Source: BACL27 sp964203235 (GTDB taxonomy: Bacteria > Actinomycetota > Acidimicrobiia > Acidimicrobiales > Ilumatobacteraceae). From it: 64,000 nucleotides of DNA. Position numbers and translations under genes: made by a program. A model generated the notes under the pieces. The model did not search any database. It had not been told where the DNA came from and saw only the letters and a list, made by a program, of their open reading frames with translations. Below are positions 51,360-60,106 of this stretch, piece after piece (positions within the stretch are counted from its first letter, which is position 1; the number at the start of each line of letters is the position of its first letter). The DNA lies in NCBI GenBank assembly GCA_964203235.1, contig CAXNLE010000001.1, positions 124,001 to 188,000 of the forward strand, written 5' to 3'.

Positions 51360-52637
51360 GTGAATACGCCAGAACCAAACCTTGAAGTCAAACTTTCGGC
51401 TCGCGAGGTTTTTCAATCACCAGCAGTCAAATCTTTTATCATTGCGAACTCGGCTCTATATATAGGTCTGATGTTGCAAGCCGCGACACTCGGCAAGCAT
51501 ATTTACGACATCACTGGTCGCGAACTCGATATCGGCTGGTTGGGCCTCGCCGAGTTTTTGCCGATCGCATTATTGGTTTTTGTTACTGGCAGTGTTGCCG
51601 ATAGATATAACCGTCGCCGTGTCGCGGTTGTGGCGATGGTTGGCGAACTTGCATGTTCGTTGGCGCTCGTGGTTTATTCGCTGTCTAATCCAACAAATGT
51701 GTTACCGATTTTTGTTATTGCGTTTTTCTATGGCACGTCACGAGCGTTTGTTTCGCCGGCGATGCGATCTATTGGGCCGATGATCGCACCCGAGAATGGA
51801 TTGCCACAAATGGTGGCGATGTATTCAACAGTTTGGACAGGTGCGATGATTATTGGCCCGGCGATGTCTGGGTTTTTATATGCGGCAGCACCGTGGATTG
51901 CGTATGCAACCGCTGCAGGTTTGATAGCGCTCGGGATAGTACTGGTCTCGCGGATCAAATTGAAAATAATTTCAGATCAACCTGCGAAGACCGAGAAGCC
52001 AACACTGCATTCGGCGATGGAAGGTTTGCGATTTATTAAACGCACGCCAATTTTGCTGGCGGCGATTTCGCTAGATCTGTTTGCAGTTTTATTTGGTGGT
52101 GCGATTGCGTTGTTGCCCGTGATTGCTAAAGATCAACTACTTGTTGGCGACGTTGCATACGGATGGTTACGGGCCGCAGCAGGAATTGGTGCGGCAAGCA
52201 CGGCTGCGTTGTTGGCATTTAAGCCAATTCGGCGTCACGTTGGTCGGGCGATGCTGATTGCAGTCGGCGTGTTTGGTGCAGGAACAATTGTTCTTGGGTT
52301 AACGCACAACTATTGGGTGGCATTTTTTGCAGTGATGATTCTCAGTGCGGGCGACATGATCAGCGTTTTCGTGCGAGGAGCAATCGTGCCACTGGTAACA
52401 CCCGATGACAAGCGAGGTCGAGTTTCGGCTGTTGAAAATGTTTTTATTGGTGCAACAAATGAACTCGGCGCTTTTGAGTCGGGTGCAATGTCGCAAGCAG
52501 TTGGTGTGCCAGCGACCGTTGTCGGCGGTGGCATTGCGACGCTCGGAATAGTTGGCATTTTTTGGTACAAATTCAAGCAACTTCGTAACATCGACACTTT
52601 TGACGAGCTTTCAACGGAAAAGTCAACTAGCCAATAA
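51360..52637 (+). CDS. MFS transporter 2
   Basis: A 425-residue MFS protein starting at GTG, with about 12 membrane helices. The loop motif GSVADRYNRRRVAV is present. Overall sequence resembles the EntS/MFS_3 group, as does the other MFS protein 1.5 kb away, although the two are not close copies. It is divergent from the amidase gene, with 57 nt between starts. TATCGT lies 9 nt before the GTG. A cotranscribed substrate-related gene is not obvious; the molybdopterin oxidoreductase follows by 38 nt. Confidence 0.85.
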   Translation: MNTPEPNLEVKLSAREVFQSPAVKSFIIANSALYIGLMLQAATLGKHIYDITGRELDIGWLGLAEFLPIALLVFVTGSVADRYNRRRVAVVAMVGELACSLALVVYSLSNPTNVLPIFVIAFFYGTSRAFVSPAMRSIGPMIAPENGLPQMVAMYSTVWTGAMIIGPAMSGFLYAAAPWIAYATAAGLIALGIVLVSRIKLKIISDQPAKTEKPTLHSAMEGLRFIKRTPILLAAISLDLFAVLFGGAIALLPVIAKDQLLVGDVAYGWLRAAAGIGAASTAALLAFKPIRRHVGRAMLIAVGVFGAGTIVLGLTHNYWVAFFAVMILSAGDMISVFVRGAIVPLVTPDDKRGRVSAVENVFIGATNELGAFESGAMSQAVGVPATVVGGGIATLGIVGIFWYKFKQLRNIDTFDELSTEKSTSQ

Positions 52638-52675
52638 CTAATTCGTGCGACCTAAAGTCGTGCGATAATGGAGCG

Positions 52676-54673
52676 ATGGAGAACGTCGCGGATAAAATTT
52701 TGGCTCGAACCGCTTGTCCGCTTGATTGCCCAGATACTTGCTCACTTGAAGTGACCCTGACACTTGGTCGAATTACAAAAATTGATGCTGCGCCAATTGA
52801 TGAGCAATCAAATCCACTAACTGACGGTTGGATTTGCAAAAAAGTTAAACATCATGCAGATCGTGTTTATTCGCCAGAGCGAATTATGACTCCGTTGATT
52901 CGGGTTGGTGCGAAGGGTAGCGGAGAGTTTCGTCAAGCATCATGGGACGAGGCTCTTGATTTAGTTGCGACAAAAATAACTGACGCGATTCGCAATTACG
53001 GCGTTGACTCGGTGCTGCCGTATTTATATAACTCATCGTCTGCAAAACTTGAGGCAAAATATTTAGCACCTCATTTATTTGCACGACTCGGTGCACCAGA
53101 AATATTGCACACTATTTGCGCGGCAACTTATGGCGCTGCATGGGATCAGATTTTTGGCGAAATGCTGAGCATCGACACGCTTGATGTTGTTGACGCCAAA
53201 CTTGTTGTTGTGTGGGGGGCAAACCCGGCCGTTAGCGGCACACATTTATTGCCACTGCTAGCCAAGGTGCAAAAAGCCGGGGGAAAACTAGTTGTTATTG
53301 ATCCTCGCGTGACAGGCACTGCATCTCGGGCTGATTTGCACCTCGCGATACGACCAGGCACTGATGTTGTTTTGGCGTATGCATTGGCAAATGAACTTGC
53401 GCGAACTGGTCGCATCGATACCGAATTCATCAACAGCCATACAACTGGTAGCAAAGAGTTTTTAGAAGCCGCGAGCAAATATTCTCTTGAAGACGCGAGC
53501 CGCATTTGTGGTGTGTCGCTAGAGCAAATTCAAGAACTTTCAGAGTTGATCACAAATACGAAACCTGCAGTTTTACGAATGGGTTACGGTCCTGAACGTA
53601 ATCGCAACGGCGGTAGCGGAGTATTGGCTGTTCTTGGTCTTTGGGCCGTGGCTGGAAACTTCGGAAAGCCTGGTTCGGGTGTGTTGGCGTCTACGAGCGA
53701 TGGCTTTTCTGTAAATGTGCAGGCGACTTGGCCAGAAAACATTGAGCGACCAGTTCGTCGCGAACTCAACATGAATCACGTCGCGCGTGTGCTGCGCGGC
53801 GACGTGGGTGCGTGGCCAGTGCCGGCGAAAGTTTTAATTATTCAAGGTGCTAACCCTGCAGTCACAGCGGTAGATCAAGTTGGCATGCTGGCCGGTTTGG
53901 CGCGTGAAGAAGTGTTCACTGTGTTGCACGAACAAGTGATGACAGACACGGCAAAGTATGCAGATGTCATCTTGCCAGCGACTACACATTTTGAAGTGCA
54001 CGATGTCGTTGGTTCTTATGGTTCGTATTCGGCGCAGGTGATTGAGCCTGTGATTGATCGAGTCGGTGAGTCACGAACAAATAATGAATTCGCAGCGGCG
54101 CTAGCACTTCGACTTGGTTTTAACGTTGATGAGTTCAATGCTGATCCTAAAATCATTGCCGAGCGAATCGCAAGTCAAAAAAACCAACCAGTGCAATTTC
54201 GCGCACCAGGATCAACGGTGCAGTTTCGCGACACTTGGCCAAGTTTTGATGGCAAGCGTGCTCAATTGTTTACTGCGCAAAGTGAGTTGCCATTGCCGAA
54301 ATTTATTGAAAGTGATTCAGCAAAAAGTTATCCGCTTGTTCTGCTCAGCCCGGCTACTTCGCATACGATCAATTCAATGTTCGCTGATACTGATCCGCCG
54401 CGAGTGGCGATTTATATGAATCAGCAAGATGTGATTGCTCGCAAACTAAGCGAATCAACACGAGTTAAAGTTTTCAACGACAAGGCAGCACTTGAAATTG
54501 ATTTGGTTGTCGATGCAACAATGCGACCAGGTGTGTGTTCAATCCCTAAAGGATTATGGTTGCGCTCGACGAATCAGGGTGTGACGGCAAATGCATTCGC
54601 ACCTGACGACTTGAACGACCTTGTCGGCGGTGCATGTTTTAATGATGCCCGAGTTGAGGTGACGGCAGTTTGA
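52676..54673 (+). CDS. Molybdopterin-dependent oxidoreductase (DMSO reductase superfamily)
   Basis: A 665-residue enzyme. The N-terminus carries CPLDCPDTC and a fourth cysteine in WICKK, a 4Fe-4S site. The catalytic and cofactor regions follow (TICAATYGAAW, VVVWGANPAVSG, VVIDPR), with the usual C-terminal cofactor-binding barrel (RVKVFNDKAALEI). These match bis-MGD oxidoreductases related to formate dehydrogenase and thiosulfate/polysulfide reductases. No redox partner subunits follow, so a soluble single-subunit enzyme is likely. The SGNH hydrolase gene overlaps the stop. The substrate is unknown; there is no Tat signal, so it should be cytoplasmic. Confidence 0.87.
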   Translation: MENVADKILARTACPLDCPDTCSLEVTLTLGRITKIDAAPIDEQSNPLTDGWICKKVKHHADRVYSPERIMTPLIRVGAKGSGEFRQASWDEALDLVATKITDAIRNYGVDSVLPYLYNSSSAKLEAKYLAPHLFARLGAPEILHTICAATYGAAWDQIFGEMLSIDTLDVVDAKLVVVWGANPAVSGTHLLPLLAKVQKAGGKLVVIDPRVTGTASRADLHLAIRPGTDVVLAYALANELARTGRIDTEFINSHTTGSKEFLEAASKYSLEDASRICGVSLEQIQELSELITNTKPAVLRMGYGPERNRNGGSGVLAVLGLWAVAGNFGKPGSGVLASTSDGFSVNVQATWPENIERPVRRELNMNHVARVLRGDVGAWPVPAKVLIIQGANPAVTAVDQVGMLAGLAREEVFTVLHEQVMTDTAKYADVILPATTHFEVHDVVGSYGSYSAQVIEPVIDRVGESRTNNEFAAALALRLGFNVDEFNADPKIIAERIASQKNQPVQFRAPGSTVQFRDTWPSFDGKRAQLFTAQSELPLPKFIESDSAKSYPLVLLSPATSHTINSMFADTDPPRVAIYMNQQDVIARKLSESTRVKVFNDKAALEIDLVVDATMRPGVCSIPKGLWLRSTNQGVTANAFAPDDLNDLVGGACFNDARVEVTAV

Positions 54674-55566
54674 GGCAAGTCAAAAAACAAATCAAAAAAC
54701 ATGTCAAGAAACAAGTTTCGGCTGTAATCGCTCTTTTGCTCATCGCAAGTTGCGCATCGCTGACGGGTGATGACGGCTCAGGGGTGATGTCTGGAGTCGG
54801 TCGAATTCCTGGGTATGACTTCGGTACTGCGATCACACTTCCTGAAGGTTTCGAACTTGATTTGCCAGATCTCAAGGGAGGGCTGATTGGTACCAAAGCC
54901 GGTGGCAATCGACTATTAATGATCGGCGACTCAATTATGGCGTCAACTGCCAAGCGTTACGGCAATGAAGTGTGCAATGCACTCGTGCCTCTTGGTTGGC
55001 AAGTTGCAGTTGAAGCCGAGGCCAGTCGATTTGCCGAATTTGGTGTTCGTGTTTTAGATAAACGGATGAACGCCGAATCTGGCTGGGATGTTGCGGTGGT
55101 TTTTTTGGGTTCAAATTACGAAGGTAATAAAGAGTCGTATGGCAAACAGATGCGAAAAATTATCGAAAAACTGACGCCACGCCCAATTCTTTTGGTGAAT
55201 ACATCACTGTTCAGAAATGCTCAGCGCGATGTTAATCAAGTGCTTGATGATCTGGCCGCTGAGTTTGAAAATGTCTCGATCTTGGATTGGGCAACAATCT
55301 CTAAATCAGACGGTGTTTTAGCGCCAGATGGTGTGCACCTGACGAAAAATGGGCGAAGTATTTTTTCTGTCGCAATTGCTCGGGCGCTTGATATTGCACC
55401 GTTTCGTGAGGGTGAATGTCTCGACTCAAAATTTAGAGATGACTCGGCTGCTGGCAAAGGCGTGATGCCGTCTGCAGGCGAGGTCGTTGACGGTACAACG
55501 ACGCAATCAACGGTTGCTGGTGGTCAAGTCGCACCGACGGTACCGACTCAAACTACGACGCCATAA
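54670..55566 (+). CDS. SGNH/GDSL-type hydrolase lipoprotein
   Basis: A 298-residue protein. The TTG start overlaps the oxidoreductase stop (TTGA). A very basic N-terminus (RQVKKQIKKHVKK) leads into a signal peptide ending in IASC28, a lipobox. LLMIGDSIM holds the nucleophilic serine of the SGNH fold, FLGSNYEGN a block III-like asparagine, and DGVHLT the Asp-His pair. A Thr-rich tail closes the protein. It may be an esterase or acyltransferase on envelope glycans (family inference). Coupling to the molybdopterin enzyme may be only genomic. Confidence 0.8.
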   Translation: MRQVKKQIKKHVKKQVSAVIALLLIASCASLTGDDGSGVMSGVGRIPGYDFGTAITLPEGFELDLPDLKGGLIGTKAGGNRLLMIGDSIMASTAKRYGNEVCNALVPLGWQVAVEAEASRFAEFGVRVLDKRMNAESGWDVAVVFLGSNYEGNKESYGKQMRKIIEKLTPRPILLVNTSLFRNAQRDVNQVLDDLAAEFENVSILDWATISKSDGVLAPDGVHLTKNGRSIFSVAIARALDIAPFREGECLDSKFRDDSAAGKGVMPSAGEVVDGTTTQSTVAGGQVAPTVPTQTTTP

Positions 55567-55634
55567 ATTTTTACTACGCGCTGTACAGTTTTGCCTGACA
55601 ATAGTTTGAATCATCAAATAGTTAAGGGCGCACA

Positions 55635-56540
55635 ATGAAAATCGGAATATTCGGCGGAACAGTTAATTCAGGAACAATTGACGATGTCGTTAATGAGGCA
55701 AAGCAAGCCGAGAGTGATGGCTTTGCAAGTTATTGGGCGCCAAATATTTTCGGCCATGATGCATTGACTGCACTGGCAATAGTTGGTCGCGAAGTACCCC
55801 GAATTGAAATTGGCACCAGTGTCGTGCCTACTTATCCGCGTCATCCGATTGCCATTGCGCAACAGAGCCACACCGTCAACGCCGTGTCAAATGGCCGACT
55901 CTGTCTCGGCATCGGACTAAGCCACAAAGTTGTCGTTGAAGGAATGTTGGGCATGTCGTATGAAAAACCGGTTCGCCACTTGCGTGAATATCTTTCGATA
56001 CTCATGCCGTTGGCGCGTTGCGAGAAGGCAAAATTTACAGGCGAGACTTATACGACAAAGGGTTCTCTTCATGGTGTTGGCTCGTCGCCGTTTTCAGTTG
56101 TAGTTGCCGCACTAGGCGAACAGATGTTGCGAGTCACTGGCACGCTCGCCGACGGCACGCTGACTTGGTGTACCGGGCCAAAAACTTTGCAGTCGCTGAC
56201 TGTGCCGACGATTGTTGAAGCTGCGAAAAAAGCCGAGCGAAAGTCGCCACGCGTTATAGCAGCACTACCTGTTTGCGTAACGAAAGATGTTGTCAAAGCG
56301 CACGAATTTGCGGCGAAGGCATTTGTTATTTATGGACAACTACCGAGTTATCGCGCAATGCTTGACCACGAAGGAGCGGCAGGCCCAGCCGACATTGTTA
56401 TTGCTGGCACTGCTGAACAGGTTAAGCAACGCGTTGCAGACCTTGCCGGTGTTGGCGTAACAGATTTTGCAGCGGTCGAATTTAGTAGTGACCCTGACGA
56501 AATTGCAGCAACTCGAGACGCAATGAAATCACTTATTTAA
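55635..56540 (+). CDS. LLM-class F420-type oxidoreductase
   Basis: A 301-residue TIM-barrel protein of the luciferase-like monooxygenase family. MKIGIFGGTVNSG opens it, followed by EIGTSVVPTYPRHP near residue 60, GRLCLGIGLSHK and VVVAALGEQMLRVTGTLADG. In actinobacteria such proteins mostly use coenzyme F420 rather than FMN, transferring hydride to many substrates. The match here is to the shorter F420-dependent group (about 300 residues). It overlaps the tail of the HNH gene on the opposite strand by 12 nt. The specific substrate is unknown. Confidence 0.87.
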   Translation: MKIGIFGGTVNSGTIDDVVNEAKQAESDGFASYWAPNIFGHDALTALAIVGREVPRIEIGTSVVPTYPRHPIAIAQQSHTVNAVSNGRLCLGIGLSHKVVVEGMLGMSYEKPVRHLREYLSILMPLARCEKAKFTGETYTTKGSLHGVGSSPFSVVVAALGEQMLRVTGTLADGTLTWCTGPKTLQSLTVPTIVEAAKKAERKSPRVIAALPVCVTKDVVKAHEFAAKAFVIYGQLPSYRAMLDHEGAAGPADIVIAGTAEQVKQRVADLAGVGVTDFAAVEFSSDPDEIAATRDAMKSLI

Positions 56541-57017
56541 TTTTTTGACGGGCTTTTGTTTTTTCGTTTTCGTTTTTGTTTTTGTTTTTGTTTTTGTTTC
56601 AGTAACTTTTAATTTTGCCCGTGCGGCGGCGCGGGCTTTGGCTTGAGCGGCAGTAACTTTCGCGTGATGCGCTCGGCATAAGACTTCTAATCCGCCGACG
56701 CCATTTTGATCGGGGCTCAGATGGTGATGACAGCCCGGCCCGTACCCGCCACCATTGCGCGCTGAGATGTGATTGACTTCGCAATCGCGGCGTTCGGCTG
56801 TGCAACCTTGTTGTTGGCAATGATATTTTGCACGACGCTTGGCTGCTGATCGGGCGAAACGCCAAATGTGATTTCGTTGCCACTCACGCGCACATTTGTT
56901 GGAGCACCAAGTTCTTCGGCGAGTTGATTCAATTAAGTGGTTGCATAACTGACATCTGCCAAGTTCACCACTCCACGCGCCGAGTGGGCAAGAAATTCGT
57001 TCTTCGACGAGTGTCAC
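56529..57017 (-). CDS. HNH endonuclease-like protein with zinc-binding motifs
   Basis: A 162-residue protein. An N-terminal zinc-like site (CQLCNHLI then WCSNKCAREWQ) precedes the HNH core: CEVNHI, GCHHHLSPDQNG and LEVLCRAHHAK supply the His, Asn and His positions. The GTG start overlaps the fumarase stop as TAGTG, so the two genes are translationally coupled. The C-terminal tail is Lys/Thr-only (TKTKTKTKTKTKK) and is encoded by a hexanucleotide microsatellite (about 56565-56600). No phage genes lie nearby, so it may be a housekeeping or stray nuclease. Its target is unknown. Confidence 0.78.
   Translation of the reverse strand: MTLVEERISCPLGAWSGELGRCQLCNHLIESTRRRTWCSNKCAREWQRNHIWRFARSAAKRRAKYHCQQQGCTAERRDCEVNHISARNGGGYGPGCHHHLSPDQNGVGGLEVLCRAHHAKVTAAQAKARAAARAKLKVTETKTKTKTKTKTKKQKPVKKLNK
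56565..56600 (-). repeat. Hexanucleotide microsatellite coding the Lys-Thr tail
   Basis: On the plus strand GTTTTT/CGTTTT units repeat about six times; on the minus strand they read AAAACA-type codons giving alternating Lys and Thr. Slippage would change tail length in steps of two residues without a frameshift. Confidence 0.8.
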
Positions 57018-58681
57018 TATCGGCGAATTTGAACCGGTGCGCCGAGCGCCGTTGCATTAACGATGTCAAAAAAATCGTTGCCTTTGTCGTCAACCACAAT
57101 GAAAGCAGGGAAGTCTTTAACTTCAATCTTCCAGACGGCTTCCATGCCGAGTTCTTCGTATTCAAGAACTTCAACTTTGGTGATGCAGTCTTGCGCGAGT
57201 CGTGCTGCAGGGCCGCCAATTGATCCCAGATAAAAACCACCATATGATTTGCAGGCTTGAGTAACTTGATTTGAGCGGTTTCCTTTTGCGAGCATTATCA
57301 AACTCGCACCTGCTCGTTGAAATTCGTCGACGTAACTATCCATTCGACCAGCAGTTGTCGGCCCGAAAGACCCAGATGCAAAACCTTCGGGTGTTTTGGC
57401 TGGGCCTGCGTAATAGACGCAGTATTGCTTTAAGTAGTCGGGCAAACCTTCTCCGGCGTCAAGTCGTTGTTTGAGTTTCGCGTGTGCAATATCGCGCGCT
57501 ACAACCATTGGCCCAGTCAACATAATTCGTGTCTTCACTGGATACTTTGAAAGCGTCGCGCGAATCTCGCTCATCGGAAGATTCAGGTCGATGTTTACAA
57601 CATCAGCAGATAACTCATTTTTGGTTATCTCTGGCAAAAATCTCGCTGGGTCTTGCTCGAGTTGTTCGAGAAACACACCATCTTTGGTGATTTTGCCAAG
57701 CGCTTGACGATCGGCGCTACACGAAACAGCCATTGCCACAGGGCAACTTGCGCCGTGCCGCGGCAAGCGAATGACACGCACATCATGACAAAAATATTTG
57801 CCGCCAAATTGTGCACCAATACCTGTTTGCTGAGCGAGTTTCAGCACACTTGCTTCAAGTTCGATGTCGCGAAATGCATGGCCAGTCGGCGAGCCTGCGG
57901 TCGGTAAAGAGTCTAAATATTTTGTGCTGGCAAGTTTTGCAGTTTCTAACGCAAACTCTGCCGATGTGCCGCCGATTACAACTGCAAGGTGATACGGCGG
58001 GCATGCCGACGTGCCGAGAGTTTGCATTTTCTCAAACAACCACGGCAGTAAAACTTTTTCGTTAAGTAGTGCTTTTGTTTCTTGAAACAAATAACTCTTG
58101 TTAGCAGAGCCGCCACCTTTTGCAATAAACAAAAACTTAAACTCATCGCCATCTGTGGCTGAGATTTTTATTTCTGCTGGCAAGTTTGTGTTCGTGTTTA
58201 CTTCTTCGTACATAGTGATTGGTGCAAGTTGGCTGTAGCGAAGATTTGACGTTTGGTAGGTGTTGTAGATTCCTTGAGCGATTGCTTGTTCATCACTGGC
58301 ATTTGTGAAAACCATTTGACCTTTTGATGCTTTGACAATTGCCGTACCTGTGTCTTGACACATCGGTAGTACTCCGCCTGCGGCGATACTCGCGTTCTTT
58401 AAAAGATCGAGTGCAACAAAGCGGTCGTTGGCGCTTGCTTCTGGATCTTTGAGAATATTTGCGAGTTGTTGCAAATGTTCAGTGCGCAACAAGTGTGCAA
58501 TATCACGCATTGCAGTTTCTGTGAGCAAAGTAATCGCTGACGGATCAATACGAACGAAGTTTCCAAGTTCTGTTTTGACCTGCGAGACGCCATCTGCAGA
58601 AATTTTTCGGTAAATAGTTTTGTCTGGCCCTAGCGGTAACAATTTTGAATTAACAAATGGTTCTGGCTGTTTAGTTGGCAC
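57017..58681 (-). CDS. fumA: Class I fumarate hydratase
   Basis: A 554-residue single-chain class I fumarase, combining the alpha and beta parts. C108 in LPMCQDTGTA and further cysteines in GTSACPPYH and GASCPVAMAVSC are the candidate 4Fe-4S cluster ligands; the beta part has LTGPMVVARD, SFGPTTAGRMDSY and GGPAARLAQDC. It interconverts fumarate and malate in the TCA cycle, using an oxygen-sensitive cluster. The start is GTG. Most actinobacteria use class II fumarase, so a class I enzyme is a noteworthy choice. An HNH gene is coupled to its stop. Confidence 0.93.
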   Translation of the reverse strand: MPTKQPEPFVNSKLLPLGPDKTIYRKISADGVSQVKTELGNFVRIDPSAITLLTETAMRDIAHLLRTEHLQQLANILKDPEASANDRFVALDLLKNASIAAGGVLPMCQDTGTAIVKASKGQMVFTNASDEQAIAQGIYNTYQTSNLRYSQLAPITMYEEVNTNTNLPAEIKISATDGDEFKFLFIAKGGGSANKSYLFQETKALLNEKVLLPWLFEKMQTLGTSACPPYHLAVVIGGTSAEFALETAKLASTKYLDSLPTAGSPTGHAFRDIELEASVLKLAQQTGIGAQFGGKYFCHDVRVIRLPRHGASCPVAMAVSCSADRQALGKITKDGVFLEQLEQDPARFLPEITKNELSADVVNIDLNLPMSEIRATLSKYPVKTRIMLTGPMVVARDIAHAKLKQRLDAGEGLPDYLKQYCVYYAGPAKTPEGFASGSFGPTTAGRMDSYVDEFQRAGASLIMLAKGNRSNQVTQACKSYGGFYLGSIGGPAARLAQDCITKVEVLEYEELGMEAVWKIEVKDFPAFIVVDDKGNDFFDIVNATALGAPVQIRR

Positions 58682-58707
58682 AACTATAGGTTATTGAACA
58701 AACTCAC

Positions 58708-59196
58708 TTAGACGAGTGCAGGTGAACCTTTGAACGTGCCAGGGTCTCCTGCAACTGGGATGCTTGGCTTACTCCACGAGACTGCGTCGGCGATGTGTGC
58801 TGCGACGCTGCTCCATGCTTTGGCATTCCATCCTTGAGCACTAACTGGGATACTGCCGTCGATTTGAATGTAAACAAATGCAGGAAGTTCTGTTGCGCCA
58901 AGTTGTTTGACAAAAGTACGATCAGGATCACAGAACACTAAAAATTCTTCGGCGTGTGGTCCGAGAAATTCGCGGGCTTCTTTTGGAGTTGCGGTGATCA
59001 CAAAGTTTGTTCGAACTGATGCACCTGCGAACTGTCGCAAAATTCGCACGGCGGTTGGCAAGATCCACGCGCTTTCATTTGTGAATGGGTCGAGCACAAT
59101 CGTCGCAAGGTGAAAAGTTGTCAACCATTGTTCAAGCGGACGGGCCTCGCCGTTGAGTGGTTGCAGTTGGGTGTCGGGGGAAGTTTGAATATTCAT
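58708..59196 (-). CDS. Thioredoxin-fold-like protein of unknown function
   Basis: About 162 residues. Predicted strand/helix order (TIVLDPFTNES, FVITATPKEAREFLG, EEFLVFCDPDRTFVKQLGATELPAFVYIQIDG) looks like a TlpA/peroxiredoxin-type thioredoxin fold with the cis-proline in LPAFVYI. There is no CxxC; a single cysteine sits in VFCDPD. Redox chemistry is therefore uncertain. ATG at 59196 is chosen because the divergent gene starts at 59236 and TACGGT (59205-59210) lies 8 nt upstream. It ends 26 nt before the fumarase start, so the two may be cotranscribed. Confidence 0.65.
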   Translation of the reverse strand: MNIQTSPDTQLQPLNGEARPLEQWLTTFHLATIVLDPFTNESAWILPTAVRILRQFAGASVRTNFVITATPKEAREFLGPHAEEFLVFCDPDRTFVKQLGATELPAFVYIQIDGSIPVSAQGWNAKAWSSVAAHIADAVSWSKPSIPVAGDPGTFKGSPALV

Positions 59197-59235
59197 ATAC
59201 GACGACCGTAGCAAGTCGGCAGTAGCGTTTTGGAA
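59197..59235. promoter_or_regulatory. Compact divergent promoter pair
   Basis: Minus strand: TACGGT (59205-59210) lies 8 nt before the ATG at 59196. Plus strand: TAGCGT (59223-59228) lies 7 nt before the ATG at 59236. Both have leaderless geometry and they fix the start choices of the two genes. Confidence 0.55.
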
Positions 59236-60030
59236 ATGCACCCGATTGAGCATTTGCGTTATGTGGCGCGGGCACGCGGGGCAGACCCTGTTTCATTGGT
59301 GCGCGAAACGGCCGCGGCGTTGGGTGGCCTAAGTCACGAGCCGGCAGGGATAGTTCTTGTTGTGCGTCGGATGGTGCAGAGTCATCCGACGGTTGGCCCG
59401 TTGTGGTGGTTGTGCAGTCACGTTCTTGGGGCGAATGATCCGTTTGATGCGATTCGGCGGTGCGAAGATGAACTTGAAGCCGACAAAACTATAAAAACTT
59501 TGCGTGATCTAGTGCCGCAAGATGCAGTTGTTTGCATTGTCGGCTGGCCAACGGCAACTTTGCACGCGTTAGCGCCGCGCGGAGATTTGAAAATTTTCAT
59601 CGTCGAGAGTAACGGTGACGGTGATGCGGCAGTTGACCGATTGCAAAGAATTGATGTTGATGTGACTCTGGTTCAACACGAAAATCTTTCACAAGTGATG
59701 GCACAATGCGATGTGGTGATTATCGAAGCATTAGCGACCGGCGCATCGGATGTGTTGTGTAGCGGCGGGAGTCACGCAGTTGCCGCACTCGCATATTGCG
59801 AACAAAAACCAGTTTGGTTGGTTACATCGTGTGGCACACGGTTGCCCGAAGCATTGTGGACCGGCATGCTCACCGATGTGCGTGCTGAATTTGAAACCCC
59901 GGTTGATGTTGTGCCCGTATCACTGGTTACGCAAGTTATTTCACCCAGTGGCGTATCTCAGGATGTTACGACGCCGTTCACCGCCGAGTGTCCACCAACT
60001 ACCGAACTCCTGCGCCGCAGCGCAATGTAA
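59236..60030 (+). CDS. eIF-2B/MtnA-fold protein
   Basis: A 264-residue protein matching the initiation factor 2B-like (NagB/RpiA/CoA-transferase-like) fold found in ribose-1,5-bisphosphate isomerase and methylthioribose-1-phosphate isomerase. VCIVGWPTATLHAL, VTLVQHENLSQVMAQCDVVIIEALATGASDVLCSGGSHAVAALAY and KPVWLVTSCGTRLPEALW follow the family order, with an acidic residue where isomerases have Asp/Glu. Proteins this short are often uncharacterised relatives. ATG at 59236 is chosen over an in-frame TTG two codons earlier because of the -10 box spacing. The stop lies in the loop of the first unit of a hairpin array. Confidence 0.72.
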   Translation: MHPIEHLRYVARARGADPVSLVRETAAALGGLSHEPAGIVLVVRRMVQSHPTVGPLWWLCSHVLGANDPFDAIRRCEDELEADKTIKTLRDLVPQDAVVCIVGWPTATLHALAPRGDLKIFIVESNGDGDAAVDRLQRIDVDVTLVQHENLSQVMAQCDVVIIEALATGASDVLCSGGSHAVAALAYCEQKPVWLVTSCGTRLPEALWTGMLTDVRAEFETPVDVVPVSLVTQVISPSGVSQDVTTPFTAECPPTTELLRRSAM

Positions 60031-60088
60031 TTGCGCTCGTGAATAGCGCAATGTAATTGCGCTCGTAGCTAGTGCGATGTAATTGCGA
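60020..60088 (+). repeat. 26-bp tandem palindrome array at the eIF-2B-like gene stop
   Basis: GCGCAAT-GTA-ATTGCGC hairpins occupy 60020-60036 and 60046-60062, and a diverged but still pairable copy lies at 60072-60088, giving a 26-bp period. The TAA stop (60028-60030) falls at the loop of the first hairpin. There is no T-run. The array ends 18 nt before the next gene start, and may mark an mRNA end or a REP-type element. Confidence 0.8.
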
Positions 60089-60106
60089 GATATGTAGAAT
60101 TCTTTT

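Noticed and set aside
56529..57017. Prophage or mobile-element remnant around the HNH gene
   Set aside because: No integrase, terminase, capsid or transposase genes are near, and both neighbours are metabolic genes.
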